A stretch of DNA of 64,000 bases. Source: Paragorgia papillata. Taxonomy: Eukaryota > Cnidaria > Anthozoa > Scleralcyonacea > Coralliidae. The stretch lies in assembly GCA_035771165.1 (NCBI GenBank), contig JAWNZC010000368.1:1092001-1156000 (forward strand), in the 5' to 3' direction. Below the pieces are notes generated by a model. The model had not been told where the DNA came from. It worked only from the letters and a program-made list of their open reading frames with translations, and did not search any database. The first letter of the stretch is position 1; every line of letters starts with the position of its first letter. Made by a program: the position numbers and the translations under genes. This document shows positions 46,419 through 56,494 of the stretch, piece after piece.

Positions 46419-47406
46419 TTAACACATGAACTTAGCCACATTGGCTAGAATGTTACGAGGAGTACGAATATACGACATGTACGCGTTACTAGTCCACCGT
46501 CCTAGAACTTGGATTAGGTGATCAGGAACCCCAGCAGCGGCCGCTGTTGTAGCTGCGCCAATACGAAAGCTATGACTTCCAAAGTACCCTTGGATTCCGG
46601 CCGCATCTAACAATTTGCGAAGCTTGTCAGTCAAGAACGAGCGCGACAGAGGCCGGCCATCGGAGTGTATGAAGAGAGGTCCGGAATGACCTCCTCGTCG
46701 TTCCAGATAATTCAAAATTGCTTCAACTGGGCAGACTGGAGGAAGACCTCGACCGAGTGTGATTACGCACCCATTGCGGAACGGATCTGTCTTGGACGCT
46801 TTAATGCACACTTGGATTGATGATGGGTTATTGCGACGGTCTACCGTAATGTCAGCGACTGAAAGGTGGTGAGACGTCGAGAAGGCTAGGCAACAGGTCC
46901 CCCAGAACATAAGATCGTCGAAATTTGACAAGTTTAGGCCGGAAAACATGTTGCGAAGTATGTGTGGTGTTATCGGGAGACGCCGGTCCAGCGAAGAGCC
47001 TTTGCACCGCTTGATCCCTTTAACTACGCGTTGCAGACGGAGGCAGTCTTTTAACGGGTCAGCATAACCTTCGTTCAATGTGAAGGGACCGAACAGCAGA
47101 AAGGTAGACTTTAATCGTGGTCGGTTTCAACGACGCCGCCAACCGGGTTGCAAATAGGCAAAGCGTCCATTCATCGGCAGGAAAAGGCGAACCGTTAGGA
47201 TGAACACGACCTGTCGTCTGGCATAAATTAATGAACATACGTTGCGCCGAGCTGTACGTCTTGCGAGTAGAAGGTGCTAAGCCTTGCAGAAGATAGGATT
47301 GGCACATCGCTTCTAAATCCCTGGTGCTAGCTGGCACAGTAGCTCGGCTGGTACTACAATGGGGTGCGGTGAGGCAGCTGGAGCGAGCTGTCGAAAAACC
47401 TGCCAA
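46419..47406 (-). pseudogene. Ngaro tyrosine recombinase, frameshifted
   Basis: Two frames. The N-terminal core-binding part (47059-47406) has STRDLEAMCQSYLLQGLAPS, TRKTYSSAQRMF and PTTIKVYLSAVRSLHI. The catalytic part (46419-47078) has KASKTDPFRNG, PVEAILNYL, then HSFRIGAATTAAAAGVPDHL, LGRWTSNAYMSYI. The frames join near 47070 after SLHIE, a one-base shift. H-x-x-R (residues 169-172 of the second frame), a W in the LGRW position and the Tyr in YMSYI are present. The first catalytic Arg, normally in an F-x-x-x-R-x-x-E motif, is not evident in LAFSTSHHLSVADI. The 5' end overlaps the RT frame by about 94 nt. Confidence 0.85.
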
Positions 47407-48911
47407 TTAAAACGTGAGAGAGCGTCAGCAATGCGATTTTCGCGACCAGGGACATGTTTTGCTTCAAACGAAAAATTGAAGCGAGCGGCCACCATCAACA
47501 GGGAGCGCAATAACTGCATAATCGGCGAATCTTTCGACGTGCGAGAATTTAAAACATGAACGATCGACGCATTGTCTGAATGAAAACATACACGTTGCTT
47601 AGACCATTTGTGGCCCCACAAATGAGCTGCTATTACAACCGGAAACAATTCTTTGTATGCAATAGACAAGCAGGCTTGCGATGGCATCCAACGCTGGTTG
47701 AACCATTGTCGCTGGTAGAATGCGCCATATCCGATAGGGCCAGCTGCGTCAGAGGTGACATGCAAATCAGCTACCGGGACGAGAGCTGGAAGAAGAAAGA
47801 AATTCGTGCCATTCCATTCTTCAACGAAATCAATCCACCACTGAAGGTCTTTGCGAAATTCACCGTTCAAGCGAATGGGATGATCGCGACGTCGAAAACC
47901 GCATAGTAAATCTATCATGCGGCGCAAAAAGGTGCGACCTGGCCAAACTACCAAACACGCATGGTGGAGTTTACCAATTAAGGACTCTAACTGCGTTCTT
48001 GTGCACCACTTGCGCTGACGCCAGCTAGTCAAGGTTTCTTGAAGGGCGGACAGCTTGTTTGTCGGCAAGCGAGCCATTTGCTGTAAGGAATCCACCTCTA
48101 TACCAAGAACTACCAGACACGTCGTGGGACCCACTGTCTTTCCCGGATGTAAGGGCAAACCTAAGGCTTGGCAGACAGATGAAGCTAGGGTCAGATTCTG
48201 TACGCACTGGGGCGAATTGGGCGGGCCAGCTGTGATGAAATCATCCAAATAATGCAGCAGGTCGGCTATAGAGTAGTTATGACGCAAAATCCATTCAGCT
48301 AACTCGGCAATCGAATTGAAAATAAAAGGCGCTGAGCGTAAGCCAAATGGCAAGACCAGATCAACGTAAAATTTCTTCCTCCACTTCATCCCAAGCAAAA
48401 ACCGTTGTGACGGTCGAATAGCCACATTGCGATAGGCACTCTGGATATCGAATTTGGCTACTAATGCCCCTCTTCCAAATCGACAAACCATGGCAACTAT
48501 ATCATCGAACTTGATGTACTGAAGGGAAAATTGATCAGGGTCTATACCATCATTCACACTATGGCCCCTAGGGGATGAGAGATCCAGGATGAGGCGCCAT
48601 TTCCCAGGCTGACCGGACTTCGGAATGACCCCAAAACTACTAATGTGGAGGTTTGGAAGAGGCGATTTATTGTAGGGACCAGCAACCCTTCCCATTGTTA
48701 CTTCGTTCAGTAAATAAGCATCGACCACGTCAGGATGTTGGTAGGCTGAAAGCTTATTCTTTTTTGCTGACTCTAACGGCAGATGCTGGTCAAATCCTAA
48801 GTCAAAACCATTTGCAATTCCTGTTAAAACGTAGTTGACCGTTTGACGGTCGGGATGCTGGTGAAGTTCCGACGTGAATCTTTGCAAATTGAGTGGGGAG
48901 ACCGCAGACAC
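47313..48911 (-). CDS. Ngaro reverse transcriptase-RNase H
   Basis: An intact 532-residue frame. The RT domain (about residues 85-275) has FGVIPKSGQPGKWRLILDLS, the catalytic KFDIQSAY (153-160), LPFGLRSAPFIFN (188-200) and YLDDF (221-225). The DIRS-type RNase H (about 380-500) has HVTSDAAGPIGYGAF, an ELFPVVIA Glu (420), HSDNASIVHVLNSR and the RIADALSRF end. These cover the expected acidic residues. The start ATG at 48911 is the first in frame; an AG-ended pyrimidine-poor stretch just upstream could be a splice acceptor, but I cannot show it. It makes the element's cDNA in the cytoplasm or nucleus. Confidence 0.92.
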   Translation of the reverse strand: MSAVSPLNLQRFTSELHQHPDRQTVNYVLTGIANGFDLGFDQHLPLESAKKNKLSAYQHPDVVDAYLLNEVTMGRVAGPYNKSPLPNLHISSFGVIPKSGQPGKWRLILDLSSPRGHSVNDGIDPDQFSLQYIKFDDIVAMVCRFGRGALVAKFDIQSAYRNVAIRPSQRFLLGMKWRKKFYVDLVLPFGLRSAPFIFNSIAELAEWILRHNYSIADLLHYLDDFITAGPPNSPQCVQNLTLASSVCQALGLPLHPGKTVGPTTCLVVLGIEVDSLQQMARLPTNKLSALQETLTSWRQRKWCTRTQLESLIGKLHHACLVVWPGRTFLRRMIDLLCGFRRRDHPIRLNGEFRKDLQWWIDFVEEWNGTNFFLLPALVPVADLHVTSDAAGPIGYGAFYQRQWFNQRWMPSQACLSIAYKELFPVVIAAHLWGHKWSKQRVCFHSDNASIVHVLNSRTSKDSPIMQLLRSLLMVAARFNFSFEAKHVPGRENRIADALSRFNWQVFRQLAPAASPHPIVVPAELLCQLAPGI

Positions 48912-49209
48912 TGATGGCAGCGACCCTGGAATACAATCAGACTAAGCTTAGTCAGCAGAATTTAATACGCACGCTCTGGCGCATGGCTGTCTGGCGAACG
49001 TTTTCTGCGACGTTCTAAAACATGGTTTCTCCCAAAAAAGGAGTTGTTTACCAGGGGGGGGCAATCCGGTCGAAAAGTGAGGCAAACAGCAATTCGAGTT
49101 ATTTTTGAAATTTATTAATAATTTTTTGGTTAATGCGAGGGAGTAAGAGATAAGTATCTCCTGCCGAAAAGCGATCATTAATTGGAGTTCCTGTGGCATG
49201 TGAACAAGG

Positions 49210-49554
49210 TCAGATGCCAAGCCAGATAATTAAAGTGCATAACACACCTGGCAAAAAAGATAAGCCCCTTATCAAAACAAATTCCTCCTTGAGGCAATGA
49301 AAATGATGCCTCGCTATCTCCTTTTGCCACAATTCATTACATTCAAGCCTCTGTCTCAGTTGTATATCATTAAATACGACCGTATTCCTTAACTTACGAA
49401 TATCTCGAGCCAATAACCCCCCATAGCGAACAACTAACATGCATGGAAAAGGCAGTATGATAACGAGAGGCAACAAAGAATATCCCGTGATAACGAAAAG
49501 AGCAGGTACTACCGTTAACGGGAAAGCCGCAACCGATGAGCGAATAACCCACAC
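49210..49554 (-). CDS. Small hydrophobic ORF inside Ngaro
   Basis: A 114-residue frame between gag and RT. Residues 1-42 are strongly hydrophobic (SVAAFPLTVVPALFVITGYS then LLPLVIILPFPCMLVV), enough for one or two membrane helices. The middle is charged (ARDIRKLRN, LRQRLECNELWQKEIARHHF) and the C-terminus is again hydrophobic (FLPGVLCTLIIWLGI). I recognise no family. It could be a membrane accessory protein of the element or a chance frame in spacer DNA. The about 890-bp gag-RT spacer (48950-49840) is otherwise without a recognised gene. Confidence 0.35.
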   Translation of the reverse strand: MWVIRSSVAAFPLTVVPALFVITGYSLLPLVIILPFPCMLVVRYGGLLARDIRKLRNTVVFNDIQLRQRLECNELWQKEIARHHFHCLKEEFVLIRGLSFLPGVLCTLIIWLGI

Positions 49555-49843
49555 GCGAGTAGGAAGGAAATAAATTCAGACGAGTCAACTTTAATTAGTT
49601 TGTTTTGATTAATAATCAGGATATAGTACTATAATAACGAACAAGAATGTAGCATGCCACTAACTAGAATAACGACAAAACAAACAAAAAAAACCCGGCA
49701 ACCATCGCAAGGGTATGCTAAGAACTGTCATGCAGGTCACACCAATAGATCCATAATATAAAAACGTAAGGTGAATGCTAAGGCTACAAATAACTAATAC
49801 AACAATAACTAGCAGTTAATACAAGCATGTAGTTCAAGTATAG

Positions 49844-51129
49844 TTAACGTTTCTTGCGCTTAAGTTCGGGAGACCTATCCCGTTTAGACCAAGCCATGCA
49901 AGCTACCTCTCGATGTTGTGCTGAGCATCGAGAACACACATGCTTAAAGCGGCACTGGCTCGACGGGGCAACACACTGGCCTCTATTCCACGAAGTACAA
50001 ATAACTGTTGCGCCAGTGTTTCCTTGAGCTTCAACACCAGTTGATGGTGTATTCGTTGGTCGGTTGTCCGAGCTACGAACATTAGCATGCACCTGCAGTG
50101 TGAAAGTTGAACAACTGCACGTTGATATGTGACCAATCAACGAGATTGGTTGCGGCCGCATGCTGTCGAAAGGCTTTATCGTAACGTAGCCAAGCTTTGC
50201 TTTGAAATTGGCGAAAGGTGCGTAAAATCAATAATTTGTATGCCGACAAATCTTTCCAACGAAGCGGGAAATGGGAAGTCAACACCATTGTGAAGATAGT
50301 GAAGGCTTCTACACGAAACGATATCCAAAATTTCGCGGCGCGGTTTCTTTATTGAACCAGTTAAAATCAAGCGACCGTCTAACATTAACTGTGGTTCGTC
50401 ATCGTCTGGTGTGGCGTTCTCGAGAAGAAGGTCACATAGGTTGACGAACTTGCCCGAAACTATCATGGCAACTGTCTTAACTGGGACAGGAGCATAACCG
50501 GGGCCAATAACAAAAGGCAGTGAAACCTGTGTCTGGTTGCAAACGGCTGGTGTTATTACGTTCGTCGGCAAAGAACATGACGCCAAGACACTAGGAAGAT
50601 TAGCTGTGCTTGCAATTGACTCAGACGAGCGCGAAACAACAAGAGGAGTGGAAAAAGTATTAATGAACGAAGGAACGGGCCTACCTCGAGGAGGCGGATA
50701 GGCTGTTGCCGAAAGACCAGACACTGGATGAATGGAGGTGTTTCCTTGGCCAAGATTTTCCATCATGAGGGTCGTCGATGGTAGTGCGTTTTGGGTTCTC
50801 AGCAGCATCTGTCACGGACAGGCCATAGGATGTCGAATGACTAGGCAGTTCCACGGGGATAGGCTGAGTCGAGGTTGTAGGCAAAAGAGGACTCGGAGGC
50901 GTTGGAAATCGCGAAGCTATAGCAGCATCTACTAGTGACGTTAACGTGCCTTGTAGAGCAGTCACGACTGGGTAAGCGTAGCCGGCGCTGATGAAACAGC
51001 GTGCGAAGTAGAACCGATGTCAGAGGGAGACGTCGACTGGCTTTCAGAGCGGAACGTCACACGACTGGAGCTGGCAGTGCTTGGCAAAGGAGCGCTACTA
51101 TCTCGGCTGTTGCGCGTTTGTCTTGACAT
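49844..51129 (-). pseudogene. Ngaro gag-like protein, frameshifted
   Basis: The likely start is the ATG at 51129 (MSRQTRNSRDSS). The frame shifts near 50965 (to VTALQGTLTSLVDAAIASRF), again near 50750-50790 (to NLGQGNTSIHPVSGLSA...) and near 50170. The 50176-50808 part holds the conserved region with VIGPGYAPVPVKTVAMIVSG and KFVNLCDLLLEN. The last part has a Cys/His cluster CTSWNRGQCVAPSSQCRFKH followed by VCSRC, a likely nucleic-acid-binding finger, and a basic tail KRDRSPELKRKKR. The order and content fit DIRS/Ngaro gag. Confidence 0.75.
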
Positions 51130-51145
51130 CGTCTGACAGTTGCAA

Positions 51146-51400
51146 TGAAACAAGCAAGCAATCCACAGCTGCAAAGCTGTATAGCAATAACTTTTAAGCA
51201 ATGCTAGTAACTAGCAAGCAAGAGCGACCAACGAGCAGCAATGTGCCAATGCTGTAGCGACGTGCCTGCAAGCGTAGGTGACACTCGTGCGAGCCCTTCG
51301 ACGTCTTACGAACTTGGGACTCCCCAAGAACTATGAAGGAGAAGACCGCTGGCTAACTACATCTGCAGTTAACTTTGCCTAAATATTTTTAACCACATTT
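51146..51400 (-). repeat. Ngaro split direct repeat A1 (5' end)
   Basis: Matches A2 at 45672-45926. Its outer edge is the element's 5' terminus; beyond it host-side sequence GGAAACTCGTCCAAAGTGAT begins. Confidence 0.92.
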
Positions 51401-52051
51401 GGAAACTCGTCCAAAGTGATTGTTCTATGTTTTTGTTCAAGTTGATGGAAATTTGTGCAATTTCACGGTATTGTATTTTCTGTATAATGAAGCAGTCATC
51501 CAATAGGAACGCTCGGGTTTAATTAGTGAGTTGCTTTATCGTCACGTGTTGTGGTGCTTCATCGTCACGTGTCCATAGAATTTACTTCCATATAAGGAAC
51601 TCCATTGTCAGTTCAAAATGACCATGCTTCATGTTGAAAGACAATAGAGCTTCCAAACCATGTATATGTTCTATTAACTATGGGTTAACTTAGCAATAAT
51701 TCTATGATGACTTAGTTCGATCTGTTTGAATATTTAGGTTCTAAGTGTCTTAATATATTCATATTGCTTCGTTGAACGTTGCTAAGCGTTTTAAGGCTAA
51801 AAATGGAACCCCTCTTCCCTATTCTACTAGCGTTACATGGTTTGCAAACCCGTCCAAAGTGATTGTTCTATGTTTTTGTTCAAGTTTATGGAAATTTGTG
51901 CAATTTCACGGTATTGTATTTTCTCTTTCCTATACTACTAGCTTTAAAATATGTCTGATTCTTCACCTGGCTGTGTTGGAAATCTATTTGTTAATTACAT
52001 GTAATTTAAACGTTTGATTTGCATTGACATCAATATTGTTGTGCTTTTCAG

Positions 52052-52114
52052 AGTATTATGGCAAGGATTGTGATCTTGCTAAGTATCTAAGGACAAAGTT
52101 GCAGGAAAGACAAG
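52052..52114 (+). CDS. Linker exon B1
   Basis: Acceptor GCTTTTCAG ends at 52051; donor CAAG|GTAATA follows 52114. The 63-nt exon is phase 1 at both ends and encodes YYGKDCDLAKYLRTKLQERQ between split codons E and G. It is probably helical (DLAKYLRTKLQER). Its neighbour 53154-53219 is a diverged copy, and a dead copy lies near 3720. Confidence 0.7.
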
Positions 52115-53153
52115 GTAATACTAGATACTAATAATTACATATATGTCACTAACTGCATTTCAAAGTCACCCTGACTCTGCTGCTTTGAAATTTAGTAACA
52201 TCTTGATATTGACATTGTTGTCAAACATTTTGACGAAAAGTGAAAAATCGACAGATAACTAGTGGTAATATGTGGATAAAGGTTGGAGAAGGAATGTCTT
52301 AATACCTTCAGGGGTGTCTCCTGTCTAAACGACATAGTGCGTCCTCATTACAGACTTTACGATGCTAGGTGGACGACGGCGGTTGAAAAGCAACACAAAT
52401 TTTATAATTAAATAAAGTCATGGCTGACTGACTATTATATTTGAAGCTAGTTTAATGACTTTCAAAACGCCCCTGTATTGCTAAAATGATTGTAGTGTCC
52501 GTATTGAAGTCAATCTCAAGCAACAGCTCTCATCTTTTGGTGAGTTGACGTCGTCCTGAAGACGTGAAAATGCATGTCTAAGTGGCATTGTATAAAAAAC
52601 AAGGACGCTGTTGAGATTACTCTAGGGAAGAAAAATTATTCATTCTCTTTGTTTTTCAACTAGAATTCTTTTGTTTAAAAAAACGTCGTCGTTGAAGTTG
52701 CCATCGTATTTCGTAAGGTCGAAGATACCTTAACCCCCCTCAAATTAAAACTTGTGTAATTTTCGGTTTTATTGAATGAACGATCTTTCCACGATCCCTC
52801 TAGCCTCCCCCGCTGTCGGAGCACAACCTCAGTTCTTTATTCTGTAGCACACCATGTACATGTTCTATTAACTATGGGTTAACTTAGCAATAATTCTGTG
52901 ATGACTTAGTTCGATCTGTTTGAATATTTAGGTTCTAAGTGTCTTAATATATTCATATTGCTTCGTTGAACGTTGCTAAGCGTTTTAAGGCTAAAAATGG
53001 TGACGTCATATCGCGCAAGAACCCCTCTTCCCTATACTACTAGCTTTAAAATATGTCTGATTCTTCACCTGGCTGTGTTGGAAATGTAGTTGTTAATTAC
53101 ATGTAATTTAAACATTTGATTTGCATTGACATCAATATTGTTGTGCTTTTTAG

Positions 53154-53219
53154 AGAGAGAAGGTGGCGAGTATTGTGATGTTGCTAAATTTATAAGGACA
53201 AAGTTGCAGGGAAAACAAG
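53154..53219 (+). CDS. Linker exon B2
   Basis: Acceptor GCTTTTTAG ends at 53153; donor CAAG|GTAATA follows 53219. The 66-nt exon is phase 1 at both ends and encodes REGGEYCDVAKFIRTKLQGK plus Q. It conserves Y-C/x-C-D-x-A-K-x-x-R-T-K-L-Q with exon B1 and adds one codon. The conserved frame after visible divergence suggests that both were coding for some time. Confidence 0.7.
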
Positions 53220-54117
53220 GTAATACTAGATATTAATAATTACAGATAGGTCACTAACTGCATTTCAAAGTGACCCTGACTCTGCTGCTTTGAAATTTAG
53301 TAACATGTTGATATTGACATTGTTGCAGACATTTTGACGAAAAGTGAAAAATCGACAGATAACTAGTGGTAATATGTGTTAGCAAGAGAGCATAAAGGTT
53401 AGAGAAGGAATGTCTTAATACCTTCAGGGGTGTCTCCTGTCTAAACGACATAATGCGTCCTCATTACAGACCTTACGATGCTAGGTGAACGACGGCGGTT
53501 AAAAAGCAACACAAATTTTATAATTAAATAAAGTCACGGCTGACTGACTATTATATTTGATATTTGAAGCTAGTTTAATGACTTTAAAAACGCCCCAGTA
53601 TTGTTAAAATGATTGTAGTGTCCGTATCAACAGCTCTAATTTTTGGCGAGTTGACGTCGTCCTGAAGACGTGAAAATGCTCTAAGTGGCGTTGTATAAAG
53701 AACAAAAGGACGGTGTTGAGATTACTCTAAGGAAGAAAAATTATTCACTCTCTTTGTTTTTCAGCTAGAATTCTTTTGTTTAAAAGACGTCGTCGTTGAA
53801 GTTGCCCTCGTATTTCGTAAGGCCATTATCACGTCGAAGATACCTTAACCCCCATCAAATTAAAGCTTGTATAATTTTTTATTGAATGAACGATTTTTCC
53901 ACGATCCCTCTAGCCTCCCCCGCAGTCGGAGCACAACATTGTGTTCCAAGTGATGGACCAATCAGCTGCAACTTTCCGAAATCTGGAAAGCTGACCTTCA
54001 CCTTGCTTAGACAGCTCAGTGAGTGACCTTGCTGTGCCTTGAGTCCCAAATTTCTTTCCAATCATTTTATCATCACTCAGACTTCTAATATCTGGAAACT
54101 GGCGTATCTCTGCAATC

Positions 54118-54975
54118 GTTGATAACTCGTTACGTCGCGTTGTCGTTATAGACAACTCTATTATTTTACCTAGAGCGGCTATGCCAGAAGATTTTTATTC
54201 GGCCGTGCCGTCAGAGACGTCTCGACAAGCGACACATGAACGGTTCATCCACACTGTGATGAATTAACACTTTACGTTGCGTTGTTGTCGTTCGAGTTAG
54301 ACGAATTTATTTACGCCAGGTTATTTTTAATACTCTTTGCTAACGCCAGACAATTTTATTTGTTACGGGTAGACAGTCTACTGTCGCCAAGCCGCAAAAC
54401 AAGCTAATAAGGAATACATTTCAATGAATTAAACTTTCATGAGTTAAACTTTCGAGTAAAGCATGCATCAACGAAAACCAGGTGAATTGTTTTAAAATTT
54501 TCACGAATAGAGGAATAAATACTATTAGTTCATGATCACCTTGGGTTTCTTTGATGTACCAGGTTTTTTATTTATAATAATTACTCCCAACCACACATAA
54601 ATCAAGTTAATTGTGATAGTTGCCTAATTGGTGTTTTCTTAGACAACCTCTGTGATAACGAACTCAGTATCTCAGTTTTGTTAGGCAACCTCTGTGATCT
54701 TGAACTAAAGTAGATTAGTTCGCGCCGAGGTAAATAACTGACGTAGTTTTGAGGTAACTAACCTATACATAATAGACGGTTATTGTCACACTTTCCGGCA
54801 AGTTATTTTTCCACGCCCGGGCCTTGTGGCTGGCTGATCTATATTTGACACAGTACCGTTTTGATTTGATTGGTTCGCGGTACACAAAGGGAACATAATA
54901 TTGTTCTCCGACAAGCAAGCGTTTGTGGGGACGTAAAGGCGTCTCCTGAAAACGTCTGCGGGGGAGGCTACGATC
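54118..54975. repeat. Interspersed element, partner 31020-31560
   Basis: CTCGTTACGTCGCGTTGTCG, GAGCGGCTATGCCAGAAGAT, CCGTCAGAGACGTCTC, CAGTACCGTTTTGATTTGAT and GGGGGAGGCTACG follow the 31-kb copy. It also includes GCCAGACAATTTTATT cores related to the 14.6-kb tandem repeat. Confidence 0.75.
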
Positions 54976-55079
54976 CCTCTATTAGGTAATTTTGATCAAT
55001 GAAAATTTCGAGTGTAGAATATATACATTTTAAGACCAAACCGGGAGCAGTTCCGAAAAATGTAACATCAAGACCTTCC

Positions 55080-55148
55080 GGGTAGTAATTGAACCCGCGA
55101 CCCTGCGATGCTAGTGCAGTGCTCTGGCCACTGAGCTAACGGCAATTC
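55080..55148 (-). repeat. tRNA-like SINE head
   Basis: The minus strand reads TTGCCGTTAGCTCAGTGGCC (A box), AGAGCACTGCACTAGCATCG and GGGTCGCGGGTTCAATTACT (B box). It has the overall shape of a tRNA, but the ends do not form a clear acceptor stem, so a tRNA-derived SINE or tRNA pseudogene is more likely than a gene. Confidence 0.6.
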
Positions 55149-55632
55149 AGAATGTTTTCTAAATCGAGCGACGAAAAACGTGGTGAACAAAGTCAAAAAG
55201 TATTTTGGCTGCGAAAGGAAAGTACACCACAGGGCAGAATTTACGTGTTTGGTCATTGAGAAGCAGGCATTTTTCAAACAAGAATTCTCGACTAAACGAA
55301 GCCTAAATGTTTTTCAAAACGTTGAATTGAATCAACCGAAAACTCACGAAAACAAGGCGGCCCGGCCAGACAACGGCAATCCAGTTTCTTGCGAATTTGG
55401 TACAACGGTGAAGCAAATGATAAATAATAAGCATTTACAGATATTTATTAAAAGTGTATTTATTTTAATAATTCGACAATGTATTTGGAAATGAATGTTT
55501 TGATTGTTTTCAGTTTGGGTCAGTCAAGCTGAACTAAATATTCAGAAGAAATTGAGCCTGACTAGGCGCGATAAAGTTAGTGAAGCCTGGGTCCGAGTCA
55601 AAATGTGTCAAAATATGGCGCATTTTTTTGCA

Positions 55633-55726
55633 GCCTGTACCAGGGCCATTTGTTCCCGCCATTTTGTTTTTGGCCGCCATCTTGGCCCAGCCCCCACAAA
55701 TGGCCCTGGGGACGAGGTTGGGGCAT
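55633..55726. mobile_element. Short inverted-repeat element
   Basis: TACCAGGGCCATTTGTTCCC and the ACAAATGGCCCTGGGGACGAGGTTGG-type right end are inverted. The GACGAGGTTGG terminus resembles the ends of the 1.6-kb elements at 16493 and 24589. It accounts for much of the open frame at 55504-55932, which I do not accept as a gene. Confidence 0.55.
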
Positions 55727-56160
55727 TGGGGTTTAAATTGGGTAACCAATTGAAGGCCGCCATCTTGGATTTTTTGGTGGCAAAAATTGCAAACCCGGAT
55801 GTAAAACTACTCGGTCCCAGACTCTTCCTTACTATTGAAAGAGGTAAAAAACATGAGGAACTTGTGTGTTTATACATTCACAGTCTGGGTGCCTACATTG
55901 CTACTAACAATAAATTCCTAAGTCTAATATGAAATCCTATGGTGATAGGTCTTTCTCTGTTGCTGCACCAAAGTTGTGGAACTCTCTGCCTGAAGACATA
56001 AGAAGTTTAGATTCCCTAGTATATTCAAGACTTATCTTTTTAACATGTATTACTAGTTTAGATTGATATTTTAATTTTATTTTTTTTAAAAATCAAAGTG
56101 TGCTGGATATACCTCTAGCTTTTTCTTGAAACATATTACTTGTTTACTTGTTTACTTTAG

Positions 56161-56487
56161 ATGAAGTTACAAGTAAGAAATCAATTCTTGTTCTGGATCT
56201 TGATAGCAAGACAAGAGATTTAATCTGCCAGAAACTTAACGTCAAAACAGTTCTGAAGAAGGACTTCCGTGGTCTTGCTGCCAAGATGAAGTACGAGACT
56301 GGAGAAATAGAAGAATTTGAGAAATTCGATAATCCGACTGAAGTTCTCTTGAATGACTGGCAGTTTGGACAAGAAAGCACTGTGGAAAATTTTAAGAAAA
56401 TGTTGCAGAAGATTAAGAGAAATGATGTCATTGACATTTTAGAAGAAATGTTAGTAATAGCTCGAATGAGAGAACTACTACTAGAGG
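56161..56487 (+). CDS. Death-domain exon, copy B
   Basis: A strong acceptor, GTTTACTTTAG, ends at 56160, and the exon opens in phase 1 (G|AT). It encodes a complete death domain: SKTRDLICQKLNV, KKDFRGLAAKMKYETGEIEE, NPTEVLLNDWQFG, then STVENFKKMLQKIKRNDVID followed by ILEEM. All six helices are covered and the D-F-R-x-L-A core is classical. The best donor keeping phase 1 is GAGG|GTTCAC after 56487, which is weak; TTA|GTAATA after 56451 (phase 0) is the alternative. Without splicing the frame stays open through the satellite to 57368. It probably mediates homotypic adaptor interactions in the cytoplasm. Confidence 0.8.
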
Positions 56488-56494
56488 GTTCACA

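Larger units (their letters stand above)
45317..51400 (-). mobile_element. Ngaro/DIRS-type tyrosine-recombinase retrotransposon, 6.1 kb
   Basis: A minus-strand element with split direct repeats in the order A1 - gag - RT/RNase H - tyrosine recombinase - B1 - A2 - B2, the arrangement known for Ngaro and PAT elements. A1 is 51146-51400, B1 45927-46183, A2 45672-45926 and B2 45317-45572. Such elements copy RNA through a circular DNA intermediate and integrate with a tyrosine recombinase, without target duplication or integrase. RT is open; gag and the recombinase are frameshifted, so this copy is probably dead but fairly recent. The junction flanks (CATGGTTT | GGAAACTCGTCC) resemble an unfilled site at 51836-51860. 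Confidence 0.92.
51655..53900 (+). repeat. Tandem duplication of a 1.1-1.2-kb linker-exon block
   Basis: 51655-52740 and 52850-53900 align throughout: TTCTATTAACTATGGGTTAA, TTAGTTCGATCTGTTTGAAT, the exon, CTGCTGCTTTGAAATTTAGT, CTCCTGTCTAAACGACATA and GACGTCGTCCTGAAGACG. The first copy has an extra segment at about 51807-51945 (GCAAACCCGTCCAAAGTGAT...). Each copy carries one linker exon, so this is an exon duplication. Confidence 0.9.

Noticed and set aside
47359..48838. Plus-strand frames opposite the Ngaro RT
   Set aside because: Antisense shadows of an RT-RNase H frame with all catalytic motifs.
55080..55148. Functional tRNA gene
   Set aside because: A and B boxes are present, but a paired acceptor stem is not apparent; a SINE head or pseudogene is likelier.
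55504..55932. 142-codon frame that could extend the gene upstream of 56161
   Set aside because: Much of it is the short inverted-repeat element at 55633-55726; no domain, and no phase 1 donor was identified at its end.
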